The position numbers and the translations under genes are program-made. DNA of 64,000 bases from a virus, in the IMG/VR virus record IMGVR_UViG_3300025728_000001, positions 1 through 64,000 of that record; one strand, written 5' to 3'. Numbering within the stretch: the first letter of the stretch is position 1; each line of letters opens with the position of its first letter. Below the pieces are notes generated by a model. It ran no database searches. It saw nothing but the letters and a program-made list of their open reading frames with translations, and was not told the origin of the DNA. Positions 8,859 through 17,200 of this stretch are shown here, piece by piece.

Positions 8859-10490
8859 ATGAGCATTCCTTTTTCTCGCTCCATTGATAAGCGTTCGGGC
8901 GTCCAGCTCAACCACATCAATGACATGTCGGAAATGCCGAGCGTCAGCACCGTAGCGCACAACATGGCCATTGCTGGCCGGTTCGCGCGTGGTCGCACCG
9001 ACAAGGTGTTTGCCGTCTCGCGCGGCAAGCTCAAGCGCACTTTGGGCGCCGCTCAGTCGCTGTCGGTTAGCGCCTTGGGTGAGCCGTATGTGCATATCTC
9101 CGAAGCTCTGAAAGGCGGCACGGTGCAGGCCATCGTTTCCCGCCTGGTGAGTGCGGACGCCACCAACAAGCTGATGGTTGCCACGGCCTCGGTATTGCCA
9201 GAAACGGCGGTATGGACCCTGGTGGACGAAGCCACGGGCGCCACCGGCAATTATCTGATCGCCATCAAACACTTGGAATGCTTCTCGGAAGGCGTCAAGG
9301 CTGAGATTCATGCCGACGCCGCCACCGACGCCGAGGGTGATCCGGCCGCGTCCAAAATCATCGTGCTGCAACTGCGCGACGTGAACACCAACGCAATCGT
9401 CCTTGGTCCCTACAAGGGCTCGCTGGATCCGGCGGCGCTCGATGAGTTCGGCAAAAGCTATTTCATTGGCGATATCGTGGCGCAGTACACCGACCTGCTG
9501 GAAGTGGTCGACGTGCATGCCGCCGCCGAGGTTCCGCTCACTTGCGTGTTCTACGGCAAGAAGGACAACAAGGACGCTTTTGCATCGGCGGCCCTGACCC
9601 CCTTCACCGAAGGTTCGACGCTGTACACCACCGCTGACCTGGACGCGGCGGTTGATCGCATTCGACGCTCGAAACCGACCTTTACCTACATCGGTTTGGG
9701 CGGCACTGAAAGCGTGGCGTTGATTTCTCGCCTGCTGGAACTGGGCAAGGAAATCAACAAGCAGGCGCCGTGGGACATTCCTGGTCGTTTCACCCCGGAA
9801 GCTGCCAAGACCTTCTATGACTCCGTTGGTGGCGCTACCGACAGCCTGTACAGCCAGTGCTATTGGGCGCCGATCATGGCTACCAACCCGGAAGTGGGCG
9901 GCAAGGCCTTTATGGGCACATCGGGCCTGAACATCGGCCTGCGCTGCGCTCGCAACGCTCAGACCAACGCCAAGGGCATCGCCCCGCGTAACGTCGTGAT
10001 TGCCGGCAGTGACTTCGCGGTCAACCGTACCAACATGGTGCAGACCTACGAGCCGTCGGACGACGAGCTTGAGTTGTTGGCGGCCAGCCGGATCAACCCG
10101 GTGTTGTTCAAGGATTACGCCAGCGGCGGCAAATACGCCTGGCTCGATTCCTTGACCGGTGCGCAGACCGAAGGCGCCAGCAAGTTGATCGCCGTAGTGG
10201 AAATGGCCACCTACGTCGACGACACCATCGCCTCGGCCGCTCAGGAAGCGTTGCAGAAGCCAATGGCCAAGGCCATCAAGCAAACCACGAAGTTCATTTC
10301 GACCTTCCTGGAGTCGCTGCAATCGGCGGAATGGCTGCAACCGAGTGCAGAACTCGACGGCGCCTGCTACTCGGCGGAAATCCAGGCGAATGCCAATCAG
10401 CCATTCGAGAAAATGAACATCGACACGTCCATCTGCTACGACGGTACGGCTCGGATCATCGTCCAGCAGCAATCGATCGTCCGCACTTAA
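8859..10490 (+). CDS. contractile tail sheath protein
   Basis: 543 residues, the usual size for a sheath subunit. The N-terminus (SIPFSRSIDKRSGVQ) and the pattern of a variable outer domain (about 60-270) followed by a conserved C-terminal half that ends in a beta strand (GTARIIVQQQSIVRT) match myovirus sheath proteins. In the family the C-terminal strands weave neighbouring subunits together and contract to drive the tube through the envelope. The tube gene follows 2 kb later, as expected. The intact reading frame and good ribosome site (CCAGGAGG inside the preceding gene) support expression. Confidence 0.8.
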   Translation: MSIPFSRSIDKRSGVQLNHINDMSEMPSVSTVAHNMAIAGRFARGRTDKVFAVSRGKLKRTLGAAQSLSVSALGEPYVHISEALKGGTVQAIVSRLVSADATNKLMVATASVLPETAVWTLVDEATGATGNYLIAIKHLECFSEGVKAEIHADAATDAEGDPAASKIIVLQLRDVNTNAIVLGPYKGSLDPAALDEFGKSYFIGDIVAQYTDLLEVVDVHAAAEVPLTCVFYGKKDNKDAFASAALTPFTEGSTLYTTADLDAAVDRIRRSKPTFTYIGLGGTESVALISRLLELGKEINKQAPWDIPGRFTPEAAKTFYDSVGGATDSLYSQCYWAPIMATNPEVGGKAFMGTSGLNIGLRCARNAQTNAKGIAPRNVVIAGSDFAVNRTNMVQTYEPSDDELELLAASRINPVLFKDYASGGKYAWLDSLTGAQTEGASKLIAVVEMATYVDDTIASAAQEALQKPMAKAIKQTTKFISTFLESLQSAEWLQPSAELDGACYSAEIQANANQPFEKMNIDTSICYDGTARIIVQQQSIVRT

Positions 10491-10500
10491 GGGGAATTAC

Positions 10501-11238
10501 ATGGATAAGCTACTGCAACGCGTTCTCACGTCCAGCGAGGCGATCACCAAGGCCTACGCGGCACCGGTGATTGTTCCCGAGGTGGCGCAAGTACCAAACC
10601 TGCCACTGTCGAACCTGTCTCAGGCCATGCTCGACGCCATCGATCCAGCCAACGCGCCGGCGGCTCTGTTCACCGACGAAATGCGCCAGGAGGCGGTGGC
10701 CATCGTCCAGGAATGGGCTGAGTCGGAACTGGAAACCGGCGAAGGCTTTGGCGACCGTCTGTATGCGCTGGTTGTGGGCAGTGCCACCGACAGCGACGAC
10801 GAAATCAGCGACGACGAAGCCGAATATGCCGCTGGCCTGGCTGAACTGGTGGGCGACTACCTGGAAGGCAAGGGCATCGACGGCGCCGACGTGGATTCGC
10901 TGCTCAGTGACGATCCGTCGTTTGATAACGACGTGGCCGCCCGCATTCACGACGCGCTGCTGGATAAGCTGCCGCAGGGTGAAGATGCCATGCTCGATGA
11001 CGCTGACAAGTTCGTCAGTGGCGAAGACGATGAAATGCTCGACGCGGTTTACAAAAAGGTCGTGGCGATCCGTGGTGGTAAGAAGGTCCGCATCAAGAAG
11101 CGCGTTAGCGGGCACGTTCGCCTGACCGCCGCGCAGAAAGGTGCTGTGCGTAAGATGCAGCGCAAAGCCTTCTCGGGTGGCGCAAAGATGAAGCGCGCCA
11201 AGTCCATGCGCTTGCGCCAACGTCTGCTCGGTAAGTAA
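10501..11238 (+). CDS. hypothetical virion protein, acidic middle and basic tail, 245 aa
   Basis: Ribosome site AAGGGG before ATG. Residues 75-180 are strongly acidic (DSDDEISDDEAEY, EDAMLDDADKF), while the last 50 are strongly basic (KKVRIKKRVSG, KMKRAKSMRLRQRL). The split charge suggests a nucleic-acid or protein-binding tail in a structural or assembly protein. It sits between sheath and tube in the structural operon. No family recognised. Confidence 0.5.
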   Translation: MDKLLQRVLTSSEAITKAYAAPVIVPEVAQVPNLPLSNLSQAMLDAIDPANAPAALFTDEMRQEAVAIVQEWAESELETGEGFGDRLYALVVGSATDSDDEISDDEAEYAAGLAELVGDYLEGKGIDGADVDSLLSDDPSFDNDVAARIHDALLDKLPQGEDAMLDDADKFVSGEDDEMLDAVYKKVVAIRGGKKVRIKKRVSGHVRLTAAQKGAVRKMQRKAFSGGAKMKRAKSMRLRQRLLGK

Positions 11239-11241
11239 AAC

Positions 11242-12426
11242 ATGGCTGACTTTGGCTTTGATAGCCTGGGCAAAACCGTCTCCGCCAGCATCAAGGGCGT
11301 TACCGGGACGGTGGCCGGGAGTACTTCCAACTCACTGCTAGGGTCAGCCACCAAATTCTTAGGGGACGGCGCCGCTGGCGCCGGCTCTGGCATTCTCAAG
11401 GCCGGCGTGTTGCAGATTGACGGCCTGGTGGGCGGTACCGCCAACCGCAAGGCCATTGAGGGCGCCGTCAGCACCGTGACGGGCACGGTGGCCGATCTGT
11501 GGAGCGGTAAAACCTCCATCGGCGCGGTATACGACAAGGCCTCTGAAAAAGTGATGGGGCTGGTGGGCGGCGGCGGGACTGATGCCGGGCCGGGCGCGCT
11601 GGTCGGCAACGTCCTGGGCAGCGTGGGCGAGTACCTGCCAGGGCTCAAGACGCTCAGTTCTGACCTGGGTGGCGACTGGGGCCGGCTTTCGCCGTTGTTG
11701 CTGGCGCGGATTTTCGTCTGCAATGCCAAGGGCGTGGCCGATATCCTGGAGTTCGCCGGCGTGTTTGGGGCGCTCAAAGAGGGCTCGCTGGAGATTCAGC
11801 AAAACTGGCAATCGCCGTTTGAGAACACTGGCCCGGAAACCAAGGCGCCCGCGTTGGCCGGTATGCTGCAATCGGGTTCGCTGGTGCCGGTTCTAAACGC
11901 GCTCCAGGCGATATCCCCATTCAAGGATGGCGCGATATCGGACAGCCTCAACGGTGGCTCTGACAAGCTCAAGAGCGTCATGCGCGACCTTGAGGGGCGC
12001 ACAGGCATCACCAAGCTGAATTCGCGCCAAGTGTTTTCCGGTATGCCGCCGGTAAAGGTGAATTTCACCCTGCATTTCCGGGCGTTGAGCGATCCGCTCA
12101 CCGAGGTTGAGGCGCCGCTGACGCGTTTGCTTGAGTGGGTGTTCCCACAAGAGCTGGCCGAAGACGGGATTCTGTCGGAAGTGCTGAAAACCACGAACAG
12201 CGTCGAGTCGTTTATTCAGGCGTTGTTTCCGTCTACAGCGCCCAAGCTGCTGGGCCTCACCTACGCCGGCCGTACCTGGTCGCCCATGGTGATCGAAAAC
12301 GTCAGTTTCCCGCTCGACTCCCCGAAGAACTCGCAGGGCTATTTCATCGACCTCCCGGTGCAGGTGTCCATGTCGACCCTCACGGCGCTCGACCGCCCGG
12401 ACATCAAGCGTTTCTTTGGTCGCTAA
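11242..12426 (+). CDS. putative tail/baseplate protein, 394 aa
   Basis: Begins 3 bases after the previous stop. The first 170 residues are Gly/Ala/Ser-rich and partly hydrophobic (GAGSGILKAGVLQIDG), typical of a flexible or membrane-active N-terminus. The second half is a compact domain with beta strands (PVKVNFTLHFRALSDPLTEV, GYFIDLPVQVSMSTLTAL). Its place between sheath and tube and the beta domain suggest a tail-tube initiator or baseplate hub protein. The unit ends at the terminator at 12452. Confidence 0.45.
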   Translation: MADFGFDSLGKTVSASIKGVTGTVAGSTSNSLLGSATKFLGDGAAGAGSGILKAGVLQIDGLVGGTANRKAIEGAVSTVTGTVADLWSGKTSIGAVYDKASEKVMGLVGGGGTDAGPGALVGNVLGSVGEYLPGLKTLSSDLGGDWGRLSPLLLARIFVCNAKGVADILEFAGVFGALKEGSLEIQQNWQSPFENTGPETKAPALAGMLQSGSLVPVLNALQAISPFKDGAISDSLNGGSDKLKSVMRDLEGRTGITKLNSRQVFSGMPPVKVNFTLHFRALSDPLTEVEAPLTRLLEWVFPQELAEDGILSEVLKTTNSVESFIQALFPSTAPKLLGLTYAGRTWSPMVIENVSFPLDSPKNSQGYFIDLPVQVSMSTLTALDRPDIKRFFGR

Positions 12427-12451
12427 CTGACTGCAAACCCTGCAAACCCTG

Positions 12452-12470
12452 CCCCGAGGCGGGGTTTTTT
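12452..12470 (+). terminator. intrinsic terminator after the 11242 gene
   Basis: CCCCG (12452-12456) pairs with CGGGG (12460-12464) across AGG, followed by six T's. The hairpin is preceded by a doubled TGCAAACCCT repeat. Confidence 0.85.
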
Positions 12471-12516
12471 ACGTGTGACGATTACCCGGAGTGTTCCAAT
12501 TCTCCAGAGGTGATTT

Positions 12517-12990
12517 ATGTCTGTTAGCAGCATGCCGGTACTGAGCCGCACGTTTCAAAACACCAACGATTTAGGCGCCAAAGCCATCCAGGCCGATTCC
12601 ACCTTGGTGATCGATGGTTACGAGGACATGGTGTTGCTGTTCAAGCAATTTCCGTGGCCGGTGGCCACCGTCGGCGGCGTGGTTGAGTACTTCGGTCCCT
12701 TGGGCCAGAAAATGGGTCAGCCAAGCCAGGTCAAGACCATGCAGGAAGGCCCGGTCGCCATCTACGAAACCCGTCTCAACAAAGCCGGCGAGTTCCTGAA
12801 ACAACTGGTTGCCGCTGGTGGCGAGTTCAACGGCACCGTGTACGCCGGCCGCCCGGACGACTACACCCGCAAAGAAGACTTGAAAAAGTGCATCTTGGTG
12901 GTCGACACCCCGGATCGCGACTGGGAAAACGACATGCAGGTGCTGATGCTGGCCGGCACCATGACGTTCCACTGGTTTGCGAATCAGTAA
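12517..12990 (+). CDS. tail tube protein
   Basis: 157 residues with ribosome site AGAGGTG. The length, the early strand TLVIDGYEDMVLLFKQFPWP, the central ETRLNKAGEFLKQLVAAGG helix and the C-terminal strand AGTMTFHWFANQ fit a myovirus tail-tube monomer, which stacks in rings inside the sheath and carries DNA. It has its own transcription start region after the 12452 terminator, useful for a protein needed in many copies. A baseplate or terminator protein of the same fold is the alternative. Confidence 0.6.
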   Translation: MSVSSMPVLSRTFQNTNDLGAKAIQADSTLVIDGYEDMVLLFKQFPWPVATVGGVVEYFGPLGQKMGQPSQVKTMQEGPVAIYETRLNKAGEFLKQLVAAGGEFNGTVYAGRPDDYTRKEDLKKCILVVDTPDRDWENDMQVLMLAGTMTFHWFANQ

Positions 12991-12992
12991 GC

Positions 12993-13397
12993 ATGAATAT
13001 CAGCCAATTAGTTGACCAGTACGTTGCTGAGCTGCCGATTGGCTGTGTGCTGACAGAAGAGCAAATCACCCGCCACCTGCGCGATGCCGTGCGCCAGTAT
13101 TGCGGGTATGCCCGACTGACCAGCGCGCAGTCACTCGATACCGTGCACAGCGACCTCTACACCCCCGGTACCGATCCCGTCGCCGTGGACGTTGATCTGA
13201 CGCACAGCGAACTGGCAATCATCCGCCCCTTGTGGTGGCTCTACATCGAGAAAGAGAACGGCACGGCGCTGGAAGCTTCGCGCAGCCAGGGCGCTGACCC
13301 GTGGGGCCGCGCTGTGGCCGAGGTTGCGCAAGCGATCACTGATTATGAGGCGCGCCTACCGTCGCTGACGTTCATCTACGAAGTGAGGTCGATTTAA
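12993..13397 (+). CDS. putative neck/tail completion protein, 134 aa
   Basis: The ATG at 12993 lies 2 bases after the tube stop and is preferred to in-frame codons inside the tube gene. Residues 10-45 are helical (LTEEQITRHLRDAVRQYCGY), as in small connector proteins; the middle holds beta strands and a WWLYIEKENG helix. No firm family match. Its stop codon overlaps the next start by one base. Confidence 0.4.
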   Translation: MNISQLVDQYVAELPIGCVLTEEQITRHLRDAVRQYCGYARLTSAQSLDTVHSDLYTPGTDPVAVDVDLTHSELAIIRPLWWLYIEKENGTALEASRSQGADPWGRAVAEVAQAITDYEARLPSLTFIYEVRSI

Positions 13398-14104
13398 TGG
13401 CCAACATCTTCGAACGAATGGCGTTCCAGGGGATTGAGTCGGTCACGCCAAAGTTTGGTTTGAGTAGCAAAGTACTCAAGTACAGCAGCGCCGCCCGCAA
13501 CCTGCTGAGCGGGAACCTGAGCGGCGCCGCCAATGGCCTGCTCGATAACGTTTTCGGCCGTACCAACGCGTTTTCCGAAGGCGGCAACATCATTTTGGCT
13601 GGCCAGTCTTGGGCCAGCCAACTCCAGATGTTTGAAGAGGCGTCGAGCGTCAAGCGCGAGCGCACAAACCTGTGGCATATCGGGATTGACCCGGTGGGCA
13701 AAATCGCCGCGCCGCGCGTCAACCTGCTGGCCACCGAAGTTTCATTTAACAGCGTCCAGCTGGGGTATGAGCCGGTCAAGATCGGTTCCGGCTTCACCCA
13801 AGCCCCCACGGGCGCCGACCCGGTCGAGCTGCGTATCGTCTGTTACGACGTCAGCGGGGAAATCAAAACCTGGTTTGACAACCTAAAAACCCTGGCCGCG
13901 CACCCGGACGGCACCTTTGGCGTGCCGTCGGACTACGCCAACACCATCACCGTGACCCATGGCGCCATCGAAGAAGGCAAGGGCTACTCCAAAAGCTGGG
14001 TACTCCTACCGGTGTCGTGCGAGGTCAGCCTGTCGCGCAGCACGGATGAATTTACCGCGCTCAACCTGTCATTTACCCAACACGACACCTTTGGCGGCCT
14101 ATGA
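13397..14104 (+). CDS. putative baseplate/tail protein, 235 aa
   Basis: Start at 13397 shares a base with the preceding stop. The product has a helical N-terminal 45 residues, then a mixed alpha/beta domain with many Val/Ser strands and a C-terminal strand SLSRSTDEFTALNLSFTQHD. The strand-rich C-terminus resembles the ending of the 11242 product in kind. A role in the baseplate hub or tube cap is suggested by place only. Couples to the next gene by an ATGA overlap. Confidence 0.4.
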   Translation: MANIFERMAFQGIESVTPKFGLSSKVLKYSSAARNLLSGNLSGAANGLLDNVFGRTNAFSEGGNIILAGQSWASQLQMFEEASSVKRERTNLWHIGIDPVGKIAAPRVNLLATEVSFNSVQLGYEPVKIGSGFTQAPTGADPVELRIVCYDVSGEIKTWFDNLKTLAAHPDGTFGVPSDYANTITVTHGAIEEGKGYSKSWVLLPVSCEVSLSRSTDEFTALNLSFTQHDTFGGL

Positions 14105-14871
14105 AATATATCAACCCGGTAAACACGCGGCGCATATCCGTAGAAATGTCGGAAATGCTCATTGAAGACGTGGAAAAGCTGTGTGAAATCCCGTCCGTTT
14201 TTGAGCAGCGCACCGCCACCGAACTGCTGCGCCGCGTCTGCAAACCGATCGATCGTCCCAACGCCGTGGCCGATCCGCGTTTCTGGTCGGTGAACGAGCG
14301 AATTTTTGTGATCGCCAGCTACATGGCCGCCACCCGCGACGATGGCCCCGATTTCCCGGTGGGTGACGACAAGGACGGGGGCCACTTTAGCGATTACCTG
14401 CTGTCGGAAGCCGATTACGTGGGCGACATCCCGTTTTCGTTCGATGGCAATGACGCGCTGTACACCCCGTTGCTGGGCTACCAGGCCGAGATTATCGAGT
14501 CGTTGATTGCCGGCGGCACCTACAAGCCAACCGATTTCAGTTGGTGGTGTGCAGCCATGGCCGCGTGCGTGCGTGGAGTAAACGAAGAGCCAGAGCCCTA
14601 TACCGACGATGCCAGTTACGAAACTTGGCTTGTGAAGCGCATCACCGGTATCCGCAAACTGGTGGCTTCTGAGTTTGTGCAAATGTTTCATGCCTTCCAG
14701 GACGTGCAGCTGAGTGGCGCGCACCTGGTGCATGCGATCACCGGTTCGTTCGGCGTGGTGGCCTCGCCTGTCTCTGAGCGGGCAGAGGGGGCGCCAGAGT
14801 TAGCACCAGCCTGCTTTCCTGCCCATACCGCCATCAGCAGCGGCGCGCGTGCAGTTATGGGAATCGTATAA
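14101..14871 (+). CDS. putative tail assembly chaperone / baseplate assembly protein, 256 aa
   Basis: Overlaps the previous stop. The product is acidic and helical, with paired Trp and Cys residues near residue 142 (FSWWCAAMAACV). The final 50 residues after about 205 are low-complexity (Ala/Pro/Ser/Glu). A second frame (open from 14804) overlaps its end, the layout of tail chaperone pairs and of T4 gp26/gp51-like baseplate assembly genes. No catalytic motif. Function is inferred from location. Confidence 0.4.
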   Translation: MKYINPVNTRRISVEMSEMLIEDVEKLCEIPSVFEQRTATELLRRVCKPIDRPNAVADPRFWSVNERIFVIASYMAATRDDGPDFPVGDDKDGGHFSDYLLSEADYVGDIPFSFDGNDALYTPLLGYQAEIIESLIAGGTYKPTDFSWWCAAMAACVRGVNEEPEPYTDDASYETWLVKRITGIRKLVASEFVQMFHAFQDVQLSGAHLVHAITGSFGVVASPVSERAEGAPELAPACFPAHTAISSGARAVMGIV

Positions 14872-15097
14872 CGACGTTCGTGCCGAGCTGGCGCTGTACT
14901 TCGGCCAAGACCTGGCGCAGGCCGGGAAGCTCACCGAAAGCCGCGTCCGCAAGCTGTTTGAAAGCAAGCCTTTCGGCAACTGGAAGAGCATGCGCGAAAA
15001 CGAGAACAAGGTAGTCCAGGCAGAGCTCAACCGCTTGGACGCGATCATTAAATCACTGGGCAACGTGGCGCAGATTATCGCCAAAAAAGGCGTCTGA
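14849..15097 (+). CDS. small helical protein overlapping the chaperone-like gene, 82 aa
   Basis: Begins with GTG at 14849, inside the preceding gene but in the frame one base later; the frame is open from 14804, so it could also be reached by a +1 or -2 ribosomal shift from the 14101 gene. The product is highly charged and helical (TESRVRKLFESKPFGNWKSM), without Cys and without a membrane segment. Pairs like this upstream of tail length genes often act as assembly chaperones. No clear ribosome site precedes the GTG, which makes the shifted product worth testing. Confidence 0.45.
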   Translation: MQLWESYNDVRAELALYFGQDLAQAGKLTESRVRKLFESKPFGNWKSMRENENKVVQAELNRLDAIIKSLGNVAQIIAKKGV

Positions 15098-15157
15098 AAC
15101 GCGCAAACCGGCCACGGAAGGCTGGCACAAAGCCATAGACAATATCGGTAATGAACC

Positions 15158-15484
15158 ATGACTAGATGGGAAAACGATATGGCCGCTGACGTGCAGCGAT
15201 TCATGGATACACCCTTTGCCAAGATGGGCGCCGGGATCGCGCAGGCGGTGGCTGGCGCAATGATTATCGGCATTGGCAGCAGCATGATTGCCAAGCTCGA
15301 CAACATCCAAAACACAGTGAATCAGGGCACACAAAACATGGCCCTGGTGCAGCGCGACGTTCGATTGCTGGAAGCGACGACGGCCGAACTCCGCACCGAA
15401 CAGGTGTCGGGCGAAAAGCGGATTTCTCGCCTGGAATTCAAGGCTGAGCAGCTGGAAAAGGACCGGGCCAATGACCGCAAGTAA
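15158..15484 (+). CDS. holin-like membrane protein with coiled-coil tail, 108 aa
   Basis: First gene of the lysis cassette. One hydrophobic segment at about 24-44 (GAGIAQAVAGAMIIGIGSS) is followed by a long coiled coil (about 52-105, ending EFKAEQLEKDRAND). This build is known from XhlA-like lysis accessory proteins and some holin partners, which sit in the inner membrane and pair with the true holin. It overlaps the next gene by 14 bases. Confidence 0.55.
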   Translation: MTRWENDMAADVQRFMDTPFAKMGAGIAQAVAGAMIIGIGSSMIAKLDNIQNTVNQGTQNMALVQRDVRLLEATTAELRTEQVSGEKRISRLEFKAEQLEKDRANDRK

Positions 15485-15731
15485 GGTTCCGGCGCCGACG
15501 ACCTTCAAGGATCTGTTGCGCCAGAAGTTCAAGCCCCACAACAAGCAGATTTTTGCGGTCTGCCTGCTGCTCGACTCGCTGGTAACGATCATGACGCTCT
15601 ACAGCGATCACCCGCCGTTTAATCCGGTGATTTACGGCGCACTTTCCGCCCTGGTGAAGGGCGCGAACATCGGCCTTCACTACCTCAGCAAAGCCATTCA
15701 AGAGGAAGACCCCGATGCAGCAGCTCAGTAG
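15471..15731 (+). CDS. holin-like inner-membrane protein, 86 aa
   Basis: Two hydrophobic stretches (about residues 26-42, IFAVCLLLDSLVTIMTLYS, and 50-67) flanked by a basic N-terminus (RQKFKPHNKQ) and an acidic C-terminus. Size and topology fit a class II holin. It stands directly upstream of, and overlapping, the endolysin gene by 17 bases. The endolysin has no signal peptide, so it would need a holin for export. Confidence 0.6.
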   Translation: MTASKVPAPTTFKDLLRQKFKPHNKQIFAVCLLLDSLVTIMTLYSDHPPFNPVIYGALSALVKGANIGLHYLSKAIQEEDPDAAAQ

Positions 15732-16161
15732 ACCAACCACCGCCACCGTGGGCGATATCGACATTCTGGCGCGGACGCTGTGGGGCGAGGCCCGTGGCGA
15801 GAGCCAGGCCGGTATGGAAGCTGTGGCGTGGACCATCCGCAACCGGGTATTCGATGGCAAGGAGAAATCCTGGTGGGGCGAAGGCTATGCCGGTGTGTGC
15901 CAAAAGCCTTGGCAATTCAGTTGCTGGAACGCCAACGATGTGAACTCGCCTTTTCTGCGTGGTGCCAAGCCGATCCCCGCGGGCGAGTACAAAAAAGCCC
16001 TGGCCGCGGCCACTTCGGTGGTGAATGGTCTGGTACCGGACCCAACCGGGGGCGCGACCCACTACTACGCGACCACCATGCCGAAGGCGCCGACCTGGGT
16101 GAATGGAGCCACGCAAACGCTCAAGCTGGGGCAACACATCTTTTTCAAGAACGTTCCGTGA
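15715..16161 (+). CDS. endolysin, SleB/Hydrolase_2-type cell wall hydrolase
   Basis: 148 residues. ARTLWGEARGES (about 19-30) contains the catalytic Glu of the SleB family, and the following MEAVAWTIRNRV, VCQKPWQFSCWN and the late ATHYYAT segment complete its signature. Members cut the glycan strands of peptidoglycan. No signal peptide or membrane segment is present, so release depends on the preceding holin-like protein. The stop overlaps the GTG of the next gene (GTGA). Confidence 0.8.
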   Translation: MQQLSRPTTATVGDIDILARTLWGEARGESQAGMEAVAWTIRNRVFDGKEKSWWGEGYAGVCQKPWQFSCWNANDVNSPFLRGAKPIPAGEYKKALAAATSVVNGLVPDPTGGATHYYATTMPKAPTWVNGATQTLKLGQHIFFKNVP

Positions 16162-16484
16162 GTCGCCTGTCGAGGGTGCTGCAAGACGGCCCCGGCAACG
16201 TCGTAATGTTCTGGTGCCCTGCCTGCGATGGCGCGCACGCCATCCAACATGGCGCCGGTACCGGGCCACGCTGGGACTGGAACGGCAACGCAGAAAAACC
16301 GACCTTTACCCCGTCCATCCTGGTCCGCTTCCAGGCTAACCCGAACGCCGGCGAAGAGTTCAAGGAGTGGCGCACGGAGCGGGTTTGCCACTCGTTCGTC
16401 ACCGACGGCCGCATTCAATTCCTTGGCGATTGCACGCATGCCTTGGCTGGCCAAACGGTTGATCTGCCGGACTGGGAGAGCTAA
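16158..16484 (+). CDS. DUF6527-like small protein within the lysis cassette, 108 aa
   Basis: Begins with GTG at 16158 overlapping the endolysin stop. Features: CPACDGAH (metal-ligand candidates), KPTFTPSILVRF, VCHSFVTDGRIQFLGDCTH and a final DLPDW. This order matches a family often found in phages and labelled DUF6527 or, wrongly, ammonia monooxygenase. The repeated Cys/His suggests a bound metal. Why it sits between endolysin and spanins is unknown; it is not one of the usual lysis functions. Confidence 0.6.
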   Translation: MSRLSRVLQDGPGNVVMFWCPACDGAHAIQHGAGTGPRWDWNGNAEKPTFTPSILVRFQANPNAGEEFKEWRTERVCHSFVTDGRIQFLGDCTHALAGQTVDLPDWES

Positions 16485-16489
16485 CGCCA

Positions 16490-16852
16490 ATGAGTATTAG
16501 CGTTAAAGCGCTGCTGGCATTCCTACTGCTGGGCATTGGCGCCGCTGGCGGTTTTTGGCAAGCGGCCACCCACTATCGGCCGCTGCTCGATACCGCTAAC
16601 CGTGAGCTGGCCACCGCCACCACCGGGCGCAACAACCTGGAAGCGTTGGCCGGTGAGCAGGGTAGGAAGCTGGGGGAGCTGGTGACGGCGGGGAACGTGC
16701 GTGAGGAACTGGCGCGCCAGGCTCTGGCCAAGGCTCGCGACGAGGCGAAACCAGACTACGCGGCGGCCAATCGAATCCAGCGAGAGCATATCGGCGGTGA
16801 TGACTGCGTAGCGGCCACGGTAGTGATTGATCAGGAGATTTTCGGCCTATGA
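16490..16852 (+). CDS. Rz: i-spanin Rz
   Basis: 120 residues: N-terminal membrane anchor (residues 5-24, VKALLAFLLLGIGAAGGFW), then a helical periplasmic domain with repeated Leu/Ala/Glu. The protein spans from the inner membrane and pairs with the Rz1 lipoprotein to fuse the two membranes in the last lysis step. Its identification is strengthened by the adjoining lipoprotein gene, which overlaps by four bases (ATGA). Confidence 0.8.
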   Translation: MSISVKALLAFLLLGIGAAGGFWQAATHYRPLLDTANRELATATTGRNNLEALAGEQGRKLGELVTAGNVREELARQALAKARDEAKPDYAAANRIQREHIGGDDCVAATVVIDQEIFGL

Positions 16853-17106
16853 AGGCTTTACTCATCGGTGCCCTGGTACTGCTGGCGGGGTGTGCCGGAC
16901 AACCGCCGGAAGTCCGCACTGTGCGCGCCGACGTACCGGTACCGGTTCCGTGTCGCACGAGCACTGTGGCGGTGCCAGCCTTTGCAGCGGAAGGGCTCAA
17001 GAAGACAGATTCCCTTGAGGTGAAAGTGCGCGCCTTGCTGGCCGAACGGAGACAGCGCATCGGCTACGAGCGTGAGCTGGTGGCTTCCGTTTCAGCGTGT
17101 CAGTGA
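16849..17106 (+). CDS. Rz1: o-spanin Rz1 lipoprotein
   Basis: 85 residues with a lipoprotein signal: MKALLIGALVLLAGC, lipobox LAGC with the acylated Cys at 15. After it comes a Pro-rich stretch (PVPVPCRTSTVAVPAF) typical of Rz1, then a helical C-terminus. The gene overlaps Rz only at ATGA; it is not nested inside Rz as in lambda. Last gene of the rightward late unit before the converging integrase gene. Confidence 0.85.
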   Translation: MKALLIGALVLLAGCAGQPPEVRTVRADVPVPVPCRTSTVAVPAFAAEGLKKTDSLEVKVRALLAERRQRIGYERELVASVSACQ

Positions 17107-17164
17107 CCAGGCAGCAGTAACCCTGGCGACAGGTTTCGTCGCCATAAAGGTACCCCACAAAGTC

Positions 17165-17200
17165 AAAGGCAAGGCGTTACAGCCCGGTGCCTTTCTTTAT
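17165..17200 (+). terminator. possible terminator between converging lysis and integrase genes
   Basis: AAAGGCA (17165-17171) pairs with TGCCTTT (17188-17194), loop 16, followed by CTTTAT. It overlaps the end of the leftward integrase gene, and a second small hairpin (TGGCGAC...GTCGCCA) lies just left of it. Reasonable as a terminator for the lysis unit, but the U-run is weak. Confidence 0.45.

Noticed and set aside
8787-10472. Long open frame (561 codons) on the minus strand across the sheath gene
   Set aside because: Shadow of the GC-rich sheath gene. The same applies to the long minus frames over 4081-5388, 6180-7817, 49317-50312, 52300-53670, 58102-59265 and 59133-60059: no family motif, no ribosome site, and the plus-strand genes are recognisable.
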